Shown here piece by piece: positions 35,995-44,651 of a stretch of 64,000 nt of DNA (position 1 is its first letter; every line of letters begins with the position of its first letter). The stretch covers positions 1 through 64,000 of the forward strand of contig NZ_JAFFIW010000033.1 in assembly GCF_018588885.1 (NCBI RefSeq), given 5' to 3'. The DNA comes from Mesorhizobium sp. dw_380. GTDB taxonomy: Bacteria; Pseudomonadota; Alphaproteobacteria; Rhizobiales; Rhizobiaceae. Both the position numbers and the translations under genes were made by a program. The notes below the pieces were generated by a model. It did no database searches. It had not been told where the DNA came from and saw nothing but the letters and a program-made list of their open reading frames with translations.

Positions 35995-37047
35995 CTACAG
36001 GTCGATGACGACGTCGCCTCTCGGCATGCTGCAGCAGGACAGGATGAAGCCGTCCAGGCGCTCAATTTCTGTCAGGCCGCCCATATCGTTCATCTCGACT
36101 TCGCCCTGAAGCAGCTTGACCTTGCACGTGCCGCACACACCCATTCGGCACGACGTTTCGATGTAAATGTCCTTGGCTTCGGCCAGGTGCAGGATTGTCT
36201 CACCTTCGTTGCTCTCGCAGCGCACGCCGGAGCGCTCGAAGGTGACAACGGCTTCCGTGCTGCCAAATGCCTTGTTTGCTGGCGATGGTTCGAGGCCGAA
36301 GCTTTCCATGAAAATCCGCTCGGCTGGAACCGCAAGTTCGATCAAATGACGGCGCATTGCCTGCATGAATCCAGTCGGGCCACACAGGAAAGCCGTTCGT
36401 GTAGCCGCATCCGGGACAAGACGCGCCAACCGGGTCGCGTCAAGCCGGCCGCCACCTTGGGGTTGGCCGGATCCAGGCGTTTGGCTGCACACTGTTTCGA
36501 CCCTCAGCTTCGGCATGCTTTCGCGCAGCATCCGCAGTTCCTGGCCGAAAAGGACATCGTCCGGCGTGCGCGCGCATTGTATGAACGCCAGGTCGAGGTC
36601 ACTACCTCTATCATACTGGGCCCGCACCATCGACATCAGTGGCGTGATACCGCTTCCAGCGCACACGAACAGCGCTTTCTCGACGGCGCGGCCGTCCAGT
36701 GTGAAGTCGCCCCCGGGTTCGCTGATCTCGACCGAGCAACCTGTGATGAAATGATCGTGTAGGATACGCGTGGCCCTGCCATTCGCCGCGGCCTTGATCG
36801 TCAAGGCGATACGTTGAGGCCGGGTCGGTGGCGATGCGATGGTAAACACCCGCGCGTAACGATCGCCATCCCAAGAGAAGCGGATCGTAACGAACTGTCC
36901 GGCAAGGAAATCGAACATCCGACCATCGGTCCTCTGGAACTCCAGAGTGACGATATCCCCTGTTTCCTGAATGCGATCAGTGCAAACGCAAGAGTGCAAG
37001 GTGCCAAGTGGTGCCTTTGTTTCGGCGAGAACCGCATCGATGCTCAT
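35995..37047 (-). CDS. Flavin-NAD(P) reductase with C-terminal plant-type [2Fe-2S] domain
   Basis: 350 residues from the ATG at 37047. The FAD-binding barrel has the motif RYARVFTIASPP (30-100). The nucleotide domain has CAGSGITPLMSMVRAQ and FLCGPTGFMQAM. A C-terminal plant-type ferredoxin domain has Cys ligands in CRMGVCGTCKV plus a distal Cys in LSCCSMP. This order matches reductases of Rieske oxygenase systems such as GbcB-like and hybrid-cluster-protein reductases. It would pass electrons from NAD(P)H to the Rieske protein and an oxygenase. No large oxygenase alpha subunit lies in the window. Confidence 0.88.
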   Translation of the reverse strand: MSIDAVLAETKAPLGTLHSCVCTDRIQETGDIVTLEFQRTDGRMFDFLAGQFVTIRFSWDGDRYARVFTIASPPTRPQRIALTIKAAANGRATRILHDHFITGCSVEISEPGGDFTLDGRAVEKALFVCAGSGITPLMSMVRAQYDRGSDLDLAFIQCARTPDDVLFGQELRMLRESMPKLRVETVCSQTPGSGQPQGGGRLDATRLARLVPDAATRTAFLCGPTGFMQAMRRHLIELAVPAERIFMESFGLEPSPANKAFGSTEAVVTFERSGVRCESNEGETILHLAEAKDIYIETSCRMGVCGTCKVKLLQGEVEMNDMGGLTEIERLDGFILSCCSMPRGDVVIDL

Positions 37048-37381
37048 TCGGTCATGTCCCGGATCAGACGGAGAAGTGAAACATCCTAAACAGAGTTGGC
37101 GGCACAACCCCGCGCTTCGTTGATCGCGAAAGGCGTTCAGATCCCTCTTCAGCTGTAAGCGGCAAAGAGTGCGGAGCCACTTGATGCCTTGCGCTTCACC
37201 TCCAGGTCAGGTGACGGTTCGCTCCTCAGCCCGCCATTCGGTGGTGAGCGGAACGGACCTCAACCAACTACGTGGCGCCTTCTAGATCACCGAAGCCGCG
37301 ACTGGCTCCATTCTCATGGCAGAACTTCCGGGGCCAGGGCACCCGATGTTCTCACACATTTGAGCCCGTAGGACCCGACTC
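37048..37381. other. Intergenic stretch upstream of the reductase gene
   Basis: About 330 bases that must include the reductase promoter on the minus strand and the start region of the truncated sensor gene on the plus strand. No gene, terminator or convincing repeat is visible. Confidence 0.4.
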
Positions 37382-37804
37382 GTGGACGGCTTTTCAAATG
37401 CGTGCTCGTTTGCGTTGCGGCTTAAGTTGGCGACGGCGAACCAGATTCTGGATACCCTCGGCGACCATCGCGAAGCGTTGGCATTGCTCTCTGCTACTGG
37501 ACACGTTCTTCATATGTCGCCGGCCTTCGCACGGCTGCTGGGGGAGCGCCTGGATGTCAGGTCCGGTCATGTCCACGCAGTCGATCCACTTGATGCGAAC
37601 GAACTCCGCACCCTCATTTTTCGTGCATGCGGGATTTCTTTGGTGCCTGGCTCGAAAATCGAACCAGCCGTCCTAACCCGCCACGATGGCCCGCCCCTCG
37701 TCATCCATTGCTTGCCGATAGCCGGAGCTGCCAGAGATTCTTTCGGGCTGGCTCGTGCCGTCCTGGTGGTTGACGACCTGACGCCTACCGGCGCGTTCAA
37801 TTGA
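37382..37804 (+). pseudogene. LuxR-type regulator remnant: sensing domain without HTH
   Basis: 140 codons from a GTG with AGGA upstream. The sequence resembles the PAS-like segment before the HTH of rhizobial LuxR proteins such as the one at 8076-9179: ALLSATGHVLHMSPAFARLLG, LTRHDGPPLVIHCLPI and ARAVLVVDDL. It stops exactly where the LTPAEARLA-type HTH would begin, and N-terminal sequence is also missing. It is most likely a gene remnant, though a stand-alone PAS protein cannot be excluded. Confidence 0.55.
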
Positions 37805-37812
37805 CGTCGTGC

Positions 37813-37838
37813 TGCTCCCGGTAATTGCTCCCGGTAAT
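37813..37838. repeat. 13-bp tandem duplication
   Basis: TGCTCCCGGTAAT occurs twice in perfect tandem just upstream of the SDR fragment. It places an extra promoter-like spacing before the ATG at 37861. It may be slippage in decaying DNA. Confidence 0.7.
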
Positions 37839-37860
37839 TATGAGCAGAAGGAGTTCCAGA

Positions 37861-37989
37861 TGGCTTTGCCGAAACCGCTTACAGGGCAAAAGGCGCTCGT
37901 CACGGGCGCGAACTCCGGAATCGGCAAGGCTGTAGCAATCGCCTTGGGGGCGGCTGGAGCAGACGTGATTGTCAACTATGTGACGATGG
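37861..37989 (+). pseudogene. SDR gene cut off by IS5 fragment
   Basis: ATG with AGAAGGAG upstream encodes KALVTGANSGIGKAVAIALG and AGADVIVNYV. This is the cofactor-binding start of a glucose-1-dehydrogenase-like SDR. The coding sequence ends abruptly after 43 codons at the junction with IS5 copy B (37990). The remaining 200 residues are absent, so it is non-functional. Confidence 0.85.
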
Positions 37990-38336
37990 ACAGAAAGCGC
38001 CGCGCCAACTCGCGGAACCAGCCGTAGACCGTCTGCCAGGGGCCGAAATGGATCGGCAGCATCCGCCAACCGCAACCCGAGCGGACCAGGTAGCGCACGG
38101 CGTTGACCACCTCCCGGAAATCAACCTCGCGCGGACGGCCGCGACGCCCAGGCTTGGGCATCAGCGGTGCGAACTGCTCCCACTCTTCGTCCGTCAAATC
38201 AGACGGATAGCGCTTGGTCTTCTTGGCAATCTGGGCCATCCGCCCACGGCTCTGCTTTGTCCACATCAAAAGCTTGAATCACAACCAAGCCTCAGACGGA
38301 ACCCATAGCCAGCCGATTTTCAAAACGGTCTCTTAG
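37990..38336 (-). mobile_element. IS5-family element, fragment copy B
   Basis: Positions 37990-38238 match 31422-31670 of copy A over 249 bases with a single difference seen. They encode the transposase N-terminus from the ATG at 38239 (MAQIAKKTKRYPSDL) to WFRELARRF. The native 5' leader and terminal repeat (complement GAGACCGTTTTGAAAATCGG, about 38317-38336) survive here, while the catalytic two thirds are missing. It is the complementary half to copy A. Confidence 0.82.
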
Positions 38337-38349
38337 GATTGTGCCATCC

Positions 38350-38850
38350 AGAGCTCACCGTGCCGCGGGTTGGGCGGAAGGGTTGGCTCCTGAGCTGGCA
38401 GTGTGGTGCATAACCGGCGATCTGCTTCCGCTGCGGCCGAATTGGCTGAGCACAGCCAGATGGTGGGGCGGGCCGCCGGTGCTGGTGCGATCCTCAAGTG
38501 CGGGGCGCATGATGACTTCGCGGCTGACGCCGAAACGGGAGGCGAGCGCGGTCAACTCTTCCTCGTCCCAGGTTTTTACCTGGCCCTTGGCGCGCACAAG
38601 CTGCTCGCCTAGCAGCCAGTCTGCTGGCACCAGCGCGGCTCCGGCAACGGCATCGCAGCATTGCTCGACGGCGGCGCTGGCCGGCTCGGGAGCTTCGAAA
38701 TCAAGCCCGCTGATTCCGCTGGCGCGCACGACCAAGTGGCAGAACTCGTGCATCAGCGTGAAGGTGCGTGGTGCGGTCCTTGGAGTTGATAAGAATGAGT
38801 GGCAGCTTGGAATCGGCAATGGAGAACTTGGCATTCCGGCAGACGAACTG
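38350..38850 (-). pseudogene. ImmA/IrrE metallopeptidase, frameshifted and truncated
   Basis: The zinc motif is clear in FTLMHEFCHLVV (HExxH), followed by AVEQCCDAVAGAALVPADWLL and FGVSREVIMRPAL, the usual ImmA/IrrE order. The preceding strand (SKLPLILINSKD) is in another frame, so an indel lies just before the zinc site. The C-terminus degrades towards the IS5 end. ImmA-like proteases cleave phage-type repressors in ICEs and prophages. This relic therefore points to former mobile DNA. Confidence 0.75.
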
Positions 38851-39012
38851 TGGCGAGTGGTAAGGTTTGAGGTCTCGCAACTGGATAAGTTGGGTGCACG
38901 AACGCGAATGGCGTTGCCCTGGTTCCTTCAAACTGCCCAGCACTATTCAAGCGCCATTCGTGCGAACGACTAATGAAGCGGCCCGCTTGTCGGCAGCGAT
39001 CGTAGAAAGGCC

Positions 39013-39133
39013 GAGGGATTACTTCGGCGTCGTTACGCTCGACGCAAAAGGTGCCGTCTACAACGGAAGGCTCGACGTCACGGTCGGCGGCAAGAGTATC
39101 GGCTGTGCCGAGCGGATCGGCAGCGCAACCTGA
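39013..39133 (+). pseudogene. C-terminal remnant of a CsgH-like curli protein
   Basis: The last 39 codons before the stop at 39131-39133 read DYFGVVTLDAKGAVYNGRLD and VTVGGKSIGCAERIG. This resembles the C-terminal strand and Cys of alphaproteobacterial CsgH, the curli-assembly inhibitor. The N-terminal two thirds are missing. It is followed by a strong terminator and then a curlin subunit gene, which is the normal csgH neighbourhood. Confidence 0.55.
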
Positions 39134-39152
39134 TCTCATCGTCAGATTTACG

Positions 39153-39187
39153 AAAAAGGGGCGCCGGCGGTCGGCGCCCTTTTTTTG
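39153..39187 (+). terminator. Strong Rho-independent terminator
   Basis: An A-rich flank leads into a GGGCGCCG / CGGCGCCC stem with a short loop and a run of seven T. It is the clearest intrinsic terminator in the window and ends the csgH-like relic transcript. Confidence 0.9.
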
Positions 39188-39304
39188 GTGCGCCAGGGTC
39201 CGGGGGGATGACTGAACGACAGCTGAACGAAGATTCCGGCAGCGTTCAGCCACGAAATGAGACGGTTGGCCATAGGCTGAGACAGCCGGAAAATGGAGAC
39301 CAGG

Positions 39305-39718
39305 ATGACCTTCACCCTGTTCAAGACCCTTACCGCCGCTCTCGTTGCCGGCAGCATCGGCCAGGCGGCGCTATCCGCACCGGCTTACGCGGGCGGCTGG
39401 GTTTCGGTGACATTTGCTCCTGACAACGCCCGCGACGCGGGTGCCATGGCGACCGGCCTGCGCGTCTATTCGCTCTATCGCGGCCTGCGCGGCGCCAGCA
39501 TCCGCCAGTTGGGACACGGCAACGCCGCCGGCATGGGACAAAACGGCGGCGGCAATCTGGGCATCATTCATCAGGAAGGCAACGGCCATTCCGCCACCCT
39601 GCAGCAGAACGGCAATGACAACGCTTACGGCATTTTCCAGTTCGGAAGGAGTAACAACGCCAATGTCGTTCAGAACGGCGACGGTGGCGGCGGCGCCACC
39701 TTCAGCTACGGCTGGTAG
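39305..39718 (+). CDS. Curlin subunit (CsgA/CsgB-like)
   Basis: 137 residues with a Sec signal peptide (MTFTLFKTLTAALVAGSIGQ...). The mature part is made of curlin repeats with the S/N-x5-Q-x-G-x-x-N-x-A/N pattern: IRQLGHGNAAGMGQNGGGN, IIHQEGNGHSATLQQNGND, IFQFGRSNNANVVQNGDGG. It would be exported to form amyloid fibres. ATG at 39305 has GGAG 8 bases upstream. Only a csgH relic precedes it; no csgE/F/G secretion genes lie in the window, so export depends on genes elsewhere. Confidence 0.85.
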   Translation: MTFTLFKTLTAALVAGSIGQAALSAPAYAGGWVSVTFAPDNARDAGAMATGLRVYSLYRGLRGASIRQLGHGNAAGMGQNGGGNLGIIHQEGNGHSATLQQNGNDNAYGIFQFGRSNNANVVQNGDGGGGATFSYGW

Positions 39719-40191
39719 CAGCCGACGACCGATGGAGACTCTGACCCGGAGATAGTCAATGCTCGTCGCTGGCGGCTCGCTTGGCTGATGACCGTTCGGC
39801 GCTGACCTCAAGCGCTTCCTCTATGTCGAACTTGGAGCAGGGAGGTTCGCCTGATGGATTGTTCGGAAAATTGCACGAACGGGGGTGATAGCTTGCTGCC
39901 TGATTGGTACGCTTCATCCATGCCTTCCTGCATAGCAGCAGGAGGCGAATGCCGGCCTCGCGACCAGCAAGGTTTTGTCTGGAAAGCACCTTTTCCCGCA
40001 ATGTCACTTCAAGGATGTGTAGATTTGTGAAGCGACACCCCAATATTCTCCATGATTTAGGCGTCTCTTGTATACGGCTACCCTCGTATTCCTGACCGGG
40101 CGCGCGAAGATGCCCTCTCGTTTGGCAATGGCAAGCGTTAGGCATCACTGGTATTGGTGGCGTTCGTTCACGCACACGCAGGCGCCCGCAG
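39719..40191. other. Intergenic stretch, no gene recognised
   Basis: About 470 bases. A long minus-strand frame (39756-40334) overlaps the kinase start and has no family features, so it was rejected. The kinase promoter should lie here. Confidence 0.4.
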
Positions 40192-41274
40192 ATGATATCC
40201 GATTCAGAAAAGGCCGAGGCGGTCGAGCAACTGCTCGAGACGCCAGATCTTGCCAGCACGCTGGAGAGCGAACAGTTCAAGAAATTCCTCGACCAGGTGC
40301 CAATTGCTATCGCCGTCTCTGACCTGAGCGCCAAGGAGCGTGTCGTCTATGCCAATCCCGAATTCGAGAACCTGTCTGGCCTGAAGGCGGCTAGGCTTTC
40401 CCGAGAAAACTGGGCTGCCCTTTGCGGTACCGGCATCCATCAACAGAAGGATCGCCCGTTGGTCGACGCCTTGGTCGAAGAGACCGATTTCGTCGGCACT
40501 TTTTGCTTGGAACGGGGCGAGGATAAGGCGGCGATCGTCGACGTCTATTCCAATGTCATCGAGGATGACAACGGCAAGATCTGCTTCAGGCTGGTGGCGT
40601 TGGTCGACGTCTCGGCCCATGGCGAGCCCGAGGATCCGCGCTCGGTTGACGAGCGCATCAGAGAAAAGGACACGCTGCTGCGCGAGCTGCAGCACCGTGT
40701 GAAAAACAACTTGCAGATGATCACGGCATTGATTCGTATGGAAACCCGCAACGCGGCCGAGCCGGACCAGAAGCGTTTCGAAAGGCTCGCAGGCCGTGTT
40801 GACGCGCTCGCCATCCTTTACCAAACGCTTTCGGCAGACGAGCAGAACGATGAGGTCGATCTCGGGGTCTATCTCAGCCAGATCGCGTCAGCCGTCATGA
40901 ATTCTCATGCTGTCGAGGGCATCCGCCTCGACATGAAAGTCGATACCTATCCAGTCTCGATAAACGTCGCCATGCCGATTGGGCTCGTCGTGAACGAGCT
41001 GCTGACCAATGCGCTCAAACATGCCTTCCACGGTCGTGACGGCGGCACGATTACGCTGCATAGCAAAGTGGACGACGACGGCTGCCGGGTCGTCGTCGCG
41101 GATGACGGTATCGGCCTGCCGGAAGGCGAGACATGGCCAAAGCGCGGTAAGCTCGGCGCGCTAATCGCGCGCTCGCTGACCGAGAACGCAAAGGCGGAGT
41201 TCGACGTCAACTCAAGCGCGAATGAGGGGACAAAGGTGACCATCGCTTTCAAACGGTCGGCCGCCACGGACTGA
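40192..41274 (+). CDS. PAS sensor histidine kinase, HisKA_2 type
   Basis: 360 residues, soluble. A PAS domain covers about 28-140 (FLDQVPIAIAVSDLSAKERVV). The phospho-acceptor helix LLRELQHRVKNNLQMI has His168. The HATPase has GLVVNELLTNALKHAF, VADDGIGLPEG and EGTKVTIAF. HisKA_2 kinases of Rhizobiales usually act in general stress or light/oxygen responses. No cognate regulator is adjacent, so it is an orphan here. Start ATG at 40192; alternatives upstream are not in frame. Confidence 0.9.
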   Translation: MISDSEKAEAVEQLLETPDLASTLESEQFKKFLDQVPIAIAVSDLSAKERVVYANPEFENLSGLKAARLSRENWAALCGTGIHQQKDRPLVDALVEETDFVGTFCLERGEDKAAIVDVYSNVIEDDNGKICFRLVALVDVSAHGEPEDPRSVDERIREKDTLLRELQHRVKNNLQMITALIRMETRNAAEPDQKRFERLAGRVDALAILYQTLSADEQNDEVDLGVYLSQIASAVMNSHAVEGIRLDMKVDTYPVSINVAMPIGLVVNELLTNALKHAFHGRDGGTITLHSKVDDDGCRVVVADDGIGLPEGETWPKRGKLGALIARSLTENAKAEFDVNSSANEGTKVTIAFKRSAATD

Positions 41275-41345
41275 AATCGCCATGTCGATGGCGATCCGCA
41301 TCAATGAGGCGAGGCTGTCCGACTTCCATGCCCTGCAATCAGCCG

Positions 41346-41851
41346 TCACCAATCGCAAGCCGTCGCGCGACCTGTATCTTGCGGCAGCCGGTGATCGGGA
41401 TCGTGAACCGCGACATGGTCGCCATCGACAAGATTGGCCGGAAAGATCACCAGATTGGTGCCGCCGGCGTGACGCAGCGACGGAAACAGGATGCCCCGAA
41501 GCCCGGCGGTGAGAACCAAATCCGCAAGCTTCCGGCGCCAGGCACAATCCCACTCCTTCCAAGCGCCGTCCCAGATGCTCGGGTCGAATCCCTGCGAAAG
41601 GTCGGCGACCTCGGCGAGTGTGACCTTGTAGGGGGCTAGGGTGGCCGGCGGGCTGATGCTGGTGCCTGTCTGTATTCATCGAGCGCCGTCTGGGCCGAAC
41701 GGGACAGGTAAAGCGCTTCGACGCCTGGCCGGTTGAAATGACCGCCGTCAATCGCCGCGCCTGCACCGCTGGTCGGGAGGAGGGCCCATTTGGGTGTCAG
41801 ATAGCGATGGAAGATCTCGTCCGGCCCGACGCTGGTGACCTTCACCCGCAC
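41346..41851 (-). pseudogene. RES-family toxin (NAD+-degrading type), single-base frameshift
   Basis: From the GTG at 41851 the frame gives GPDEIFHRYLTPKWALLPTS, FNRPGVEALYLS and ALDEYRQ, the RES domain start. It then shifts by one base and would stop at 41636. The continuation is intact in the next frame: ATLAPYKVTLAEVADLSQGF, WDCAWRR, LRGILFPSLRHAGGTNLVIF, ending TGA at 41346. The total length of 506 bases becomes a clean 168-residue frame if one base is restored near 41660. RES toxins degrade NAD+; this copy is probably inactive. Confidence 0.85.
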
Positions 41852-42211
41852 GCCCCGTTCTCGAGATCCCGAATGAAGGCCAGGACTGCTTCAACTTGGC
41901 CGTTCGCGACGAGCTCGGCCGCCGTGCGATGGCTATAGTCGGCGATCGGTTCATTGCGATACCAGTAGATTGCCTTGTCGACGTCGCCGGTGAGCTCCGT
42001 TGCGGCCGAAATCACCTTGACCATCTCGCGCATCCGGCCCTGCAGGCGCTCCGATGACGGGTTGCGGAGCGTGTTGCGATGAACCCTTGGCCACCTCCAC
42101 GCCCAGCGCCTGCGACAGGCGCTTCGGCGAGATATAAGGGGTGCGCGGCTCCTGCAGGCTGTCGACAAAGCCTGAGACCACTTTCGATTGTGCGAGCTGT
42201 GCGAGGGGCAT
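41842..42211 (-). pseudogene. Xre/MbcA/ParS-like antitoxin, single-base frameshift
   Basis: ATG at 42211 (GGAG upstream) starts MPLAQLAQSKVVSGFVDSL ... LSQALGVEVA, the HTH part. After one extra base near 42085 the frame moves. The remaining sequence VHRNTLRNPSSERLQGRM, LTGDVDKAIYWYRNEPIADY and RTAAELVANGQVEAVLAFI is the DUF2384 toxin-binding part, ending at 41842. It overlaps the toxin start by 10 bases, the standard order for RES/Xre modules. Confidence 0.85.
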
Positions 42212-42840
42212 GACAAATCTCCGACCTCTCTCGTACGCACAATATATGCACGTTCCTAGGCGTAGCAAGTGAACATAGCCTGGCGCATTCCAGCGCACTG
42301 CTTGTGCTTCCCCATCCTCGTAGGGGATGGTAGCTAGCGGCAGCAAAGCGCCTCAATTGACGCCGTAGAGACCGTATTTAGCCTTGCTGAATAGCAGACA
42401 TTCGACAACCGGATCGTAAGTCGCCGATGCGCCACTTGCCGACCTCAACACGTCTAAGCGCGAACGATTGGTGATGCCCGATGAGCGCGTTCGCAAGGCA
42501 TCTCGCTGTTACCTCGCGGTGACAAAGGCACCGCCACGGTGGCGTCGACCGGTTACACAGATCAGGAAATATCTCCGGCCTTCTGGGAGTGGCGAGTCAG
42601 CGTCCCCAGAGGCTGCGTGGGCGTGTCGTCGGTTGGCTGTTAGCGCGGCGACTGGAACGCTCCACGCCTCGCAAGCGGGATAGCGAAATCTCGTGAAGGC
42701 AAGGTCAAGCTGCGTTCTCCGTTCTGTATCGTCGTACGGGAGGAGATTGGGAGAGATGGTTACCATGCGCGTGAGGCGTGGAAGTTGGCAGGACCTGGGC
42801 GCGGGGCGGCCTGCGTGCGGGCGCTTGGCTGAGCGGTTCG
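42212..42840. other. Intergenic stretch between antitoxin and cyclase relics
   Basis: About 630 bases. It should contain the old toxin-antitoxin promoter near 42230-42350. Short frames on both strands show no family features. I see no repeat or RNA gene. Confidence 0.4.
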
Positions 42841-44290
42841 ATGACCACGCAGCGCCACCTCGCGGCGATCCTGGCTTGCGACGTGATCGGCTATTCGCGC
42901 CTGACGGAGCGCGACGAGCGCGGCACGCTCGAGCGGCTGAAGATCTACCGCAAGGACCTCCTCGAACCGATGGTCTCAGAGCACCAAGGTCGGATCGTCA
43001 AACTCACCGGCGACGGCATGCTGTGCGAGTTCGCGAGCGTCGTTAACGCGGTGACCTCGGCGATGGCGATCCAGCAGGCCTTGGCAGAACACGAGGCGGA
43101 GACGCCGGAGGAAAAGCGGATTCGCTTGCGCATCGGAGTCGATCTCGGCGACGTGGTCTGCGAGGAGGACGGCGACCTGTACGGCGACGGAGTCAACATA
43201 GCCGCCCGTCTCGAAAGCATCGCCGATCCAGGCACCGTGATTGTCTCGGGCACCGCCTACGACCACCTTCAAGGCAAGCTCGACTGTGGCTTCACGCCGC
43301 TCGGCGACTTGCGCCTCAAGAACATAGAGCGGCCTGTGCGCGCTTACCGCGTCGAGACCGACGCCAGCGCCTCTGAGGCTGCATCGCCTCCCATGCCCGA
43401 GAAACCCTCGATCGCGGTTCTGCCTTTCACCAACATGAGCGGCGACCCCGACCAGGAATACTTCGCCGACGGGCTGGTCGAGGACATCATCACGGGATTG
43501 AGCCGGGTGAACTCCTTCTTCGTGATCGCCCGCAACTCGTCCTTCACCTACAAGGGCCGGGCGGTGGACCTGCGCCAGGTCGGGCGCGAGCTGGGCGTCC
43601 GCTATGTGCTCGAAGGCAGCATCCGCAGGGCAGGATCGCGGGTGCGCATCAGTGGGCAGTTGGTGGACGCGATCAGCGGACACCATGTCTGGACCGACCG
43701 CTTCGAGGGCGACGTGAGCGATATCTTCGAGCTGCAGGACAAGGTGACCGAGAGCGTCGTCGGCGCTGTCGAGCCGAGCATCCGGCTGGTGGAGATCAAG
43801 CAGGCGCGCATGAAGCCGACCGACTACATCAGCGCCTACGACCTCTACCTTCGCGCGCTGCCGCGCTTCTACAGCATGACGCGCGAAGGGTTTGCCGACG
43901 TGCGCCGGCTCACCAACGAGGCCCTCAGCATCGACCCTGGCTTCAACTTGGCGAAGGCACTCGGCGCCTATGTCCGCAGCCTATCCATGAGCCAGTGCTG
44001 GCACGAGCCTGACGATATGCGAGTCGCCGCGCGCATGGCGCGCGAGGTCCTGGCGGAAGCGCGCGACGACCCCACGAGCCTACGCTTCGCCGCGCAGGTG
44101 ATCGCTTATAGCGCGAAGGACTACCAGATGGCGCTGGGCACGATCGAACGATCCCTGCTGCTCAACCCCAATTCGGCGCAGGGCTATACGGGTAGCGGCT
44201 GGGTGAACGCACATTCCAGCCGCCCGCTTGTCGCGACCACTTCCACAAAGCAATGCGGTTGAGTCCGGTCGATCCGAGAAGGGCATCGCG
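42841..44290 (+). pseudogene. Class III cyclase-TolB-TPR protein, 3' truncated and frameshifted
   Basis: ATG at 42841. The cyclase domain covers residues 5-165, with the first metal Asp in LACDVIGYSRL, KLTGDGMLCEF, GVDLGDVV and GDGVNIAARLES (Asn/Arg of the transition state). A TolB-like domain follows (KPSIAVLPFTNMSGDPDQEYF). The TPR part is broken. After SGWVNAHSS a frameshift diverts to a TGA at 44260, while HFHKAMRLSPVDPRRA continues in another frame and then collides with an opposite-strand cyclase fragment. The cyclase and TolB parts could still be translated (474 codons), but the C-terminal TPR array is lost. Confidence 0.82.
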
Positions 44291-44636
44291 CTCTCGGGTA
44301 GGCGAAGATGACTTCGCGTGTGTCCTCCGGGTCGAGCCGCTGCGACAGCTCGGTCGAGCCGACGAGGTCCACGAACATCACTGTGAGTTGCCGCCGCTCT
44401 GCGCGGGAATTCGAGGCCGCTGGCAGTAGCGCCGCCACTCGGGGCAGGGTTGTAATCTCAGCGAAGCACGCAATGGCGGTGAGCAACTTGCGCCGATGGC
44501 CGATCGATGTGACCCCGAGCGCGGTCAGGTCCCCGGCGGTCAGCTTGGAAAGAACCTCGAGGTCGATGTCGTTGTCACGGAAGACCGGTGCGTACTCGCC
44601 CAGGCCGAGGCCTCCCAGCCATGCCTCAATATCCAC
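44291..44636 (-). pseudogene. SAM-domain adenylate cyclase, N-terminal fragment
   Basis: From the GTG at 44636 (GGGAGAAGG upstream; a TTG at 44651 is an alternative) the frame encodes a SAM domain (IEAWLGGLGLGEYAPVFRD, LEVLSKLTAGDLTALGV). The beginning of a class III cyclase domain follows (RRQLTVMFVDLVGSTELSQRL, DPEDTREVI). All downstream cyclase, ATPase and TPR regions are missing. Its end meets the broken end of the plus-strand cyclase gene head-on. Confidence 0.82.
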
Positions 44637-44651
44637 AGTGCCTTCTCCCAA

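Noticed and set aside
39756..40334. 192-codon minus-strand frame
   Set aside because: Overlaps the start of the HisKA_2 kinase and shows no domain or ribosome site.
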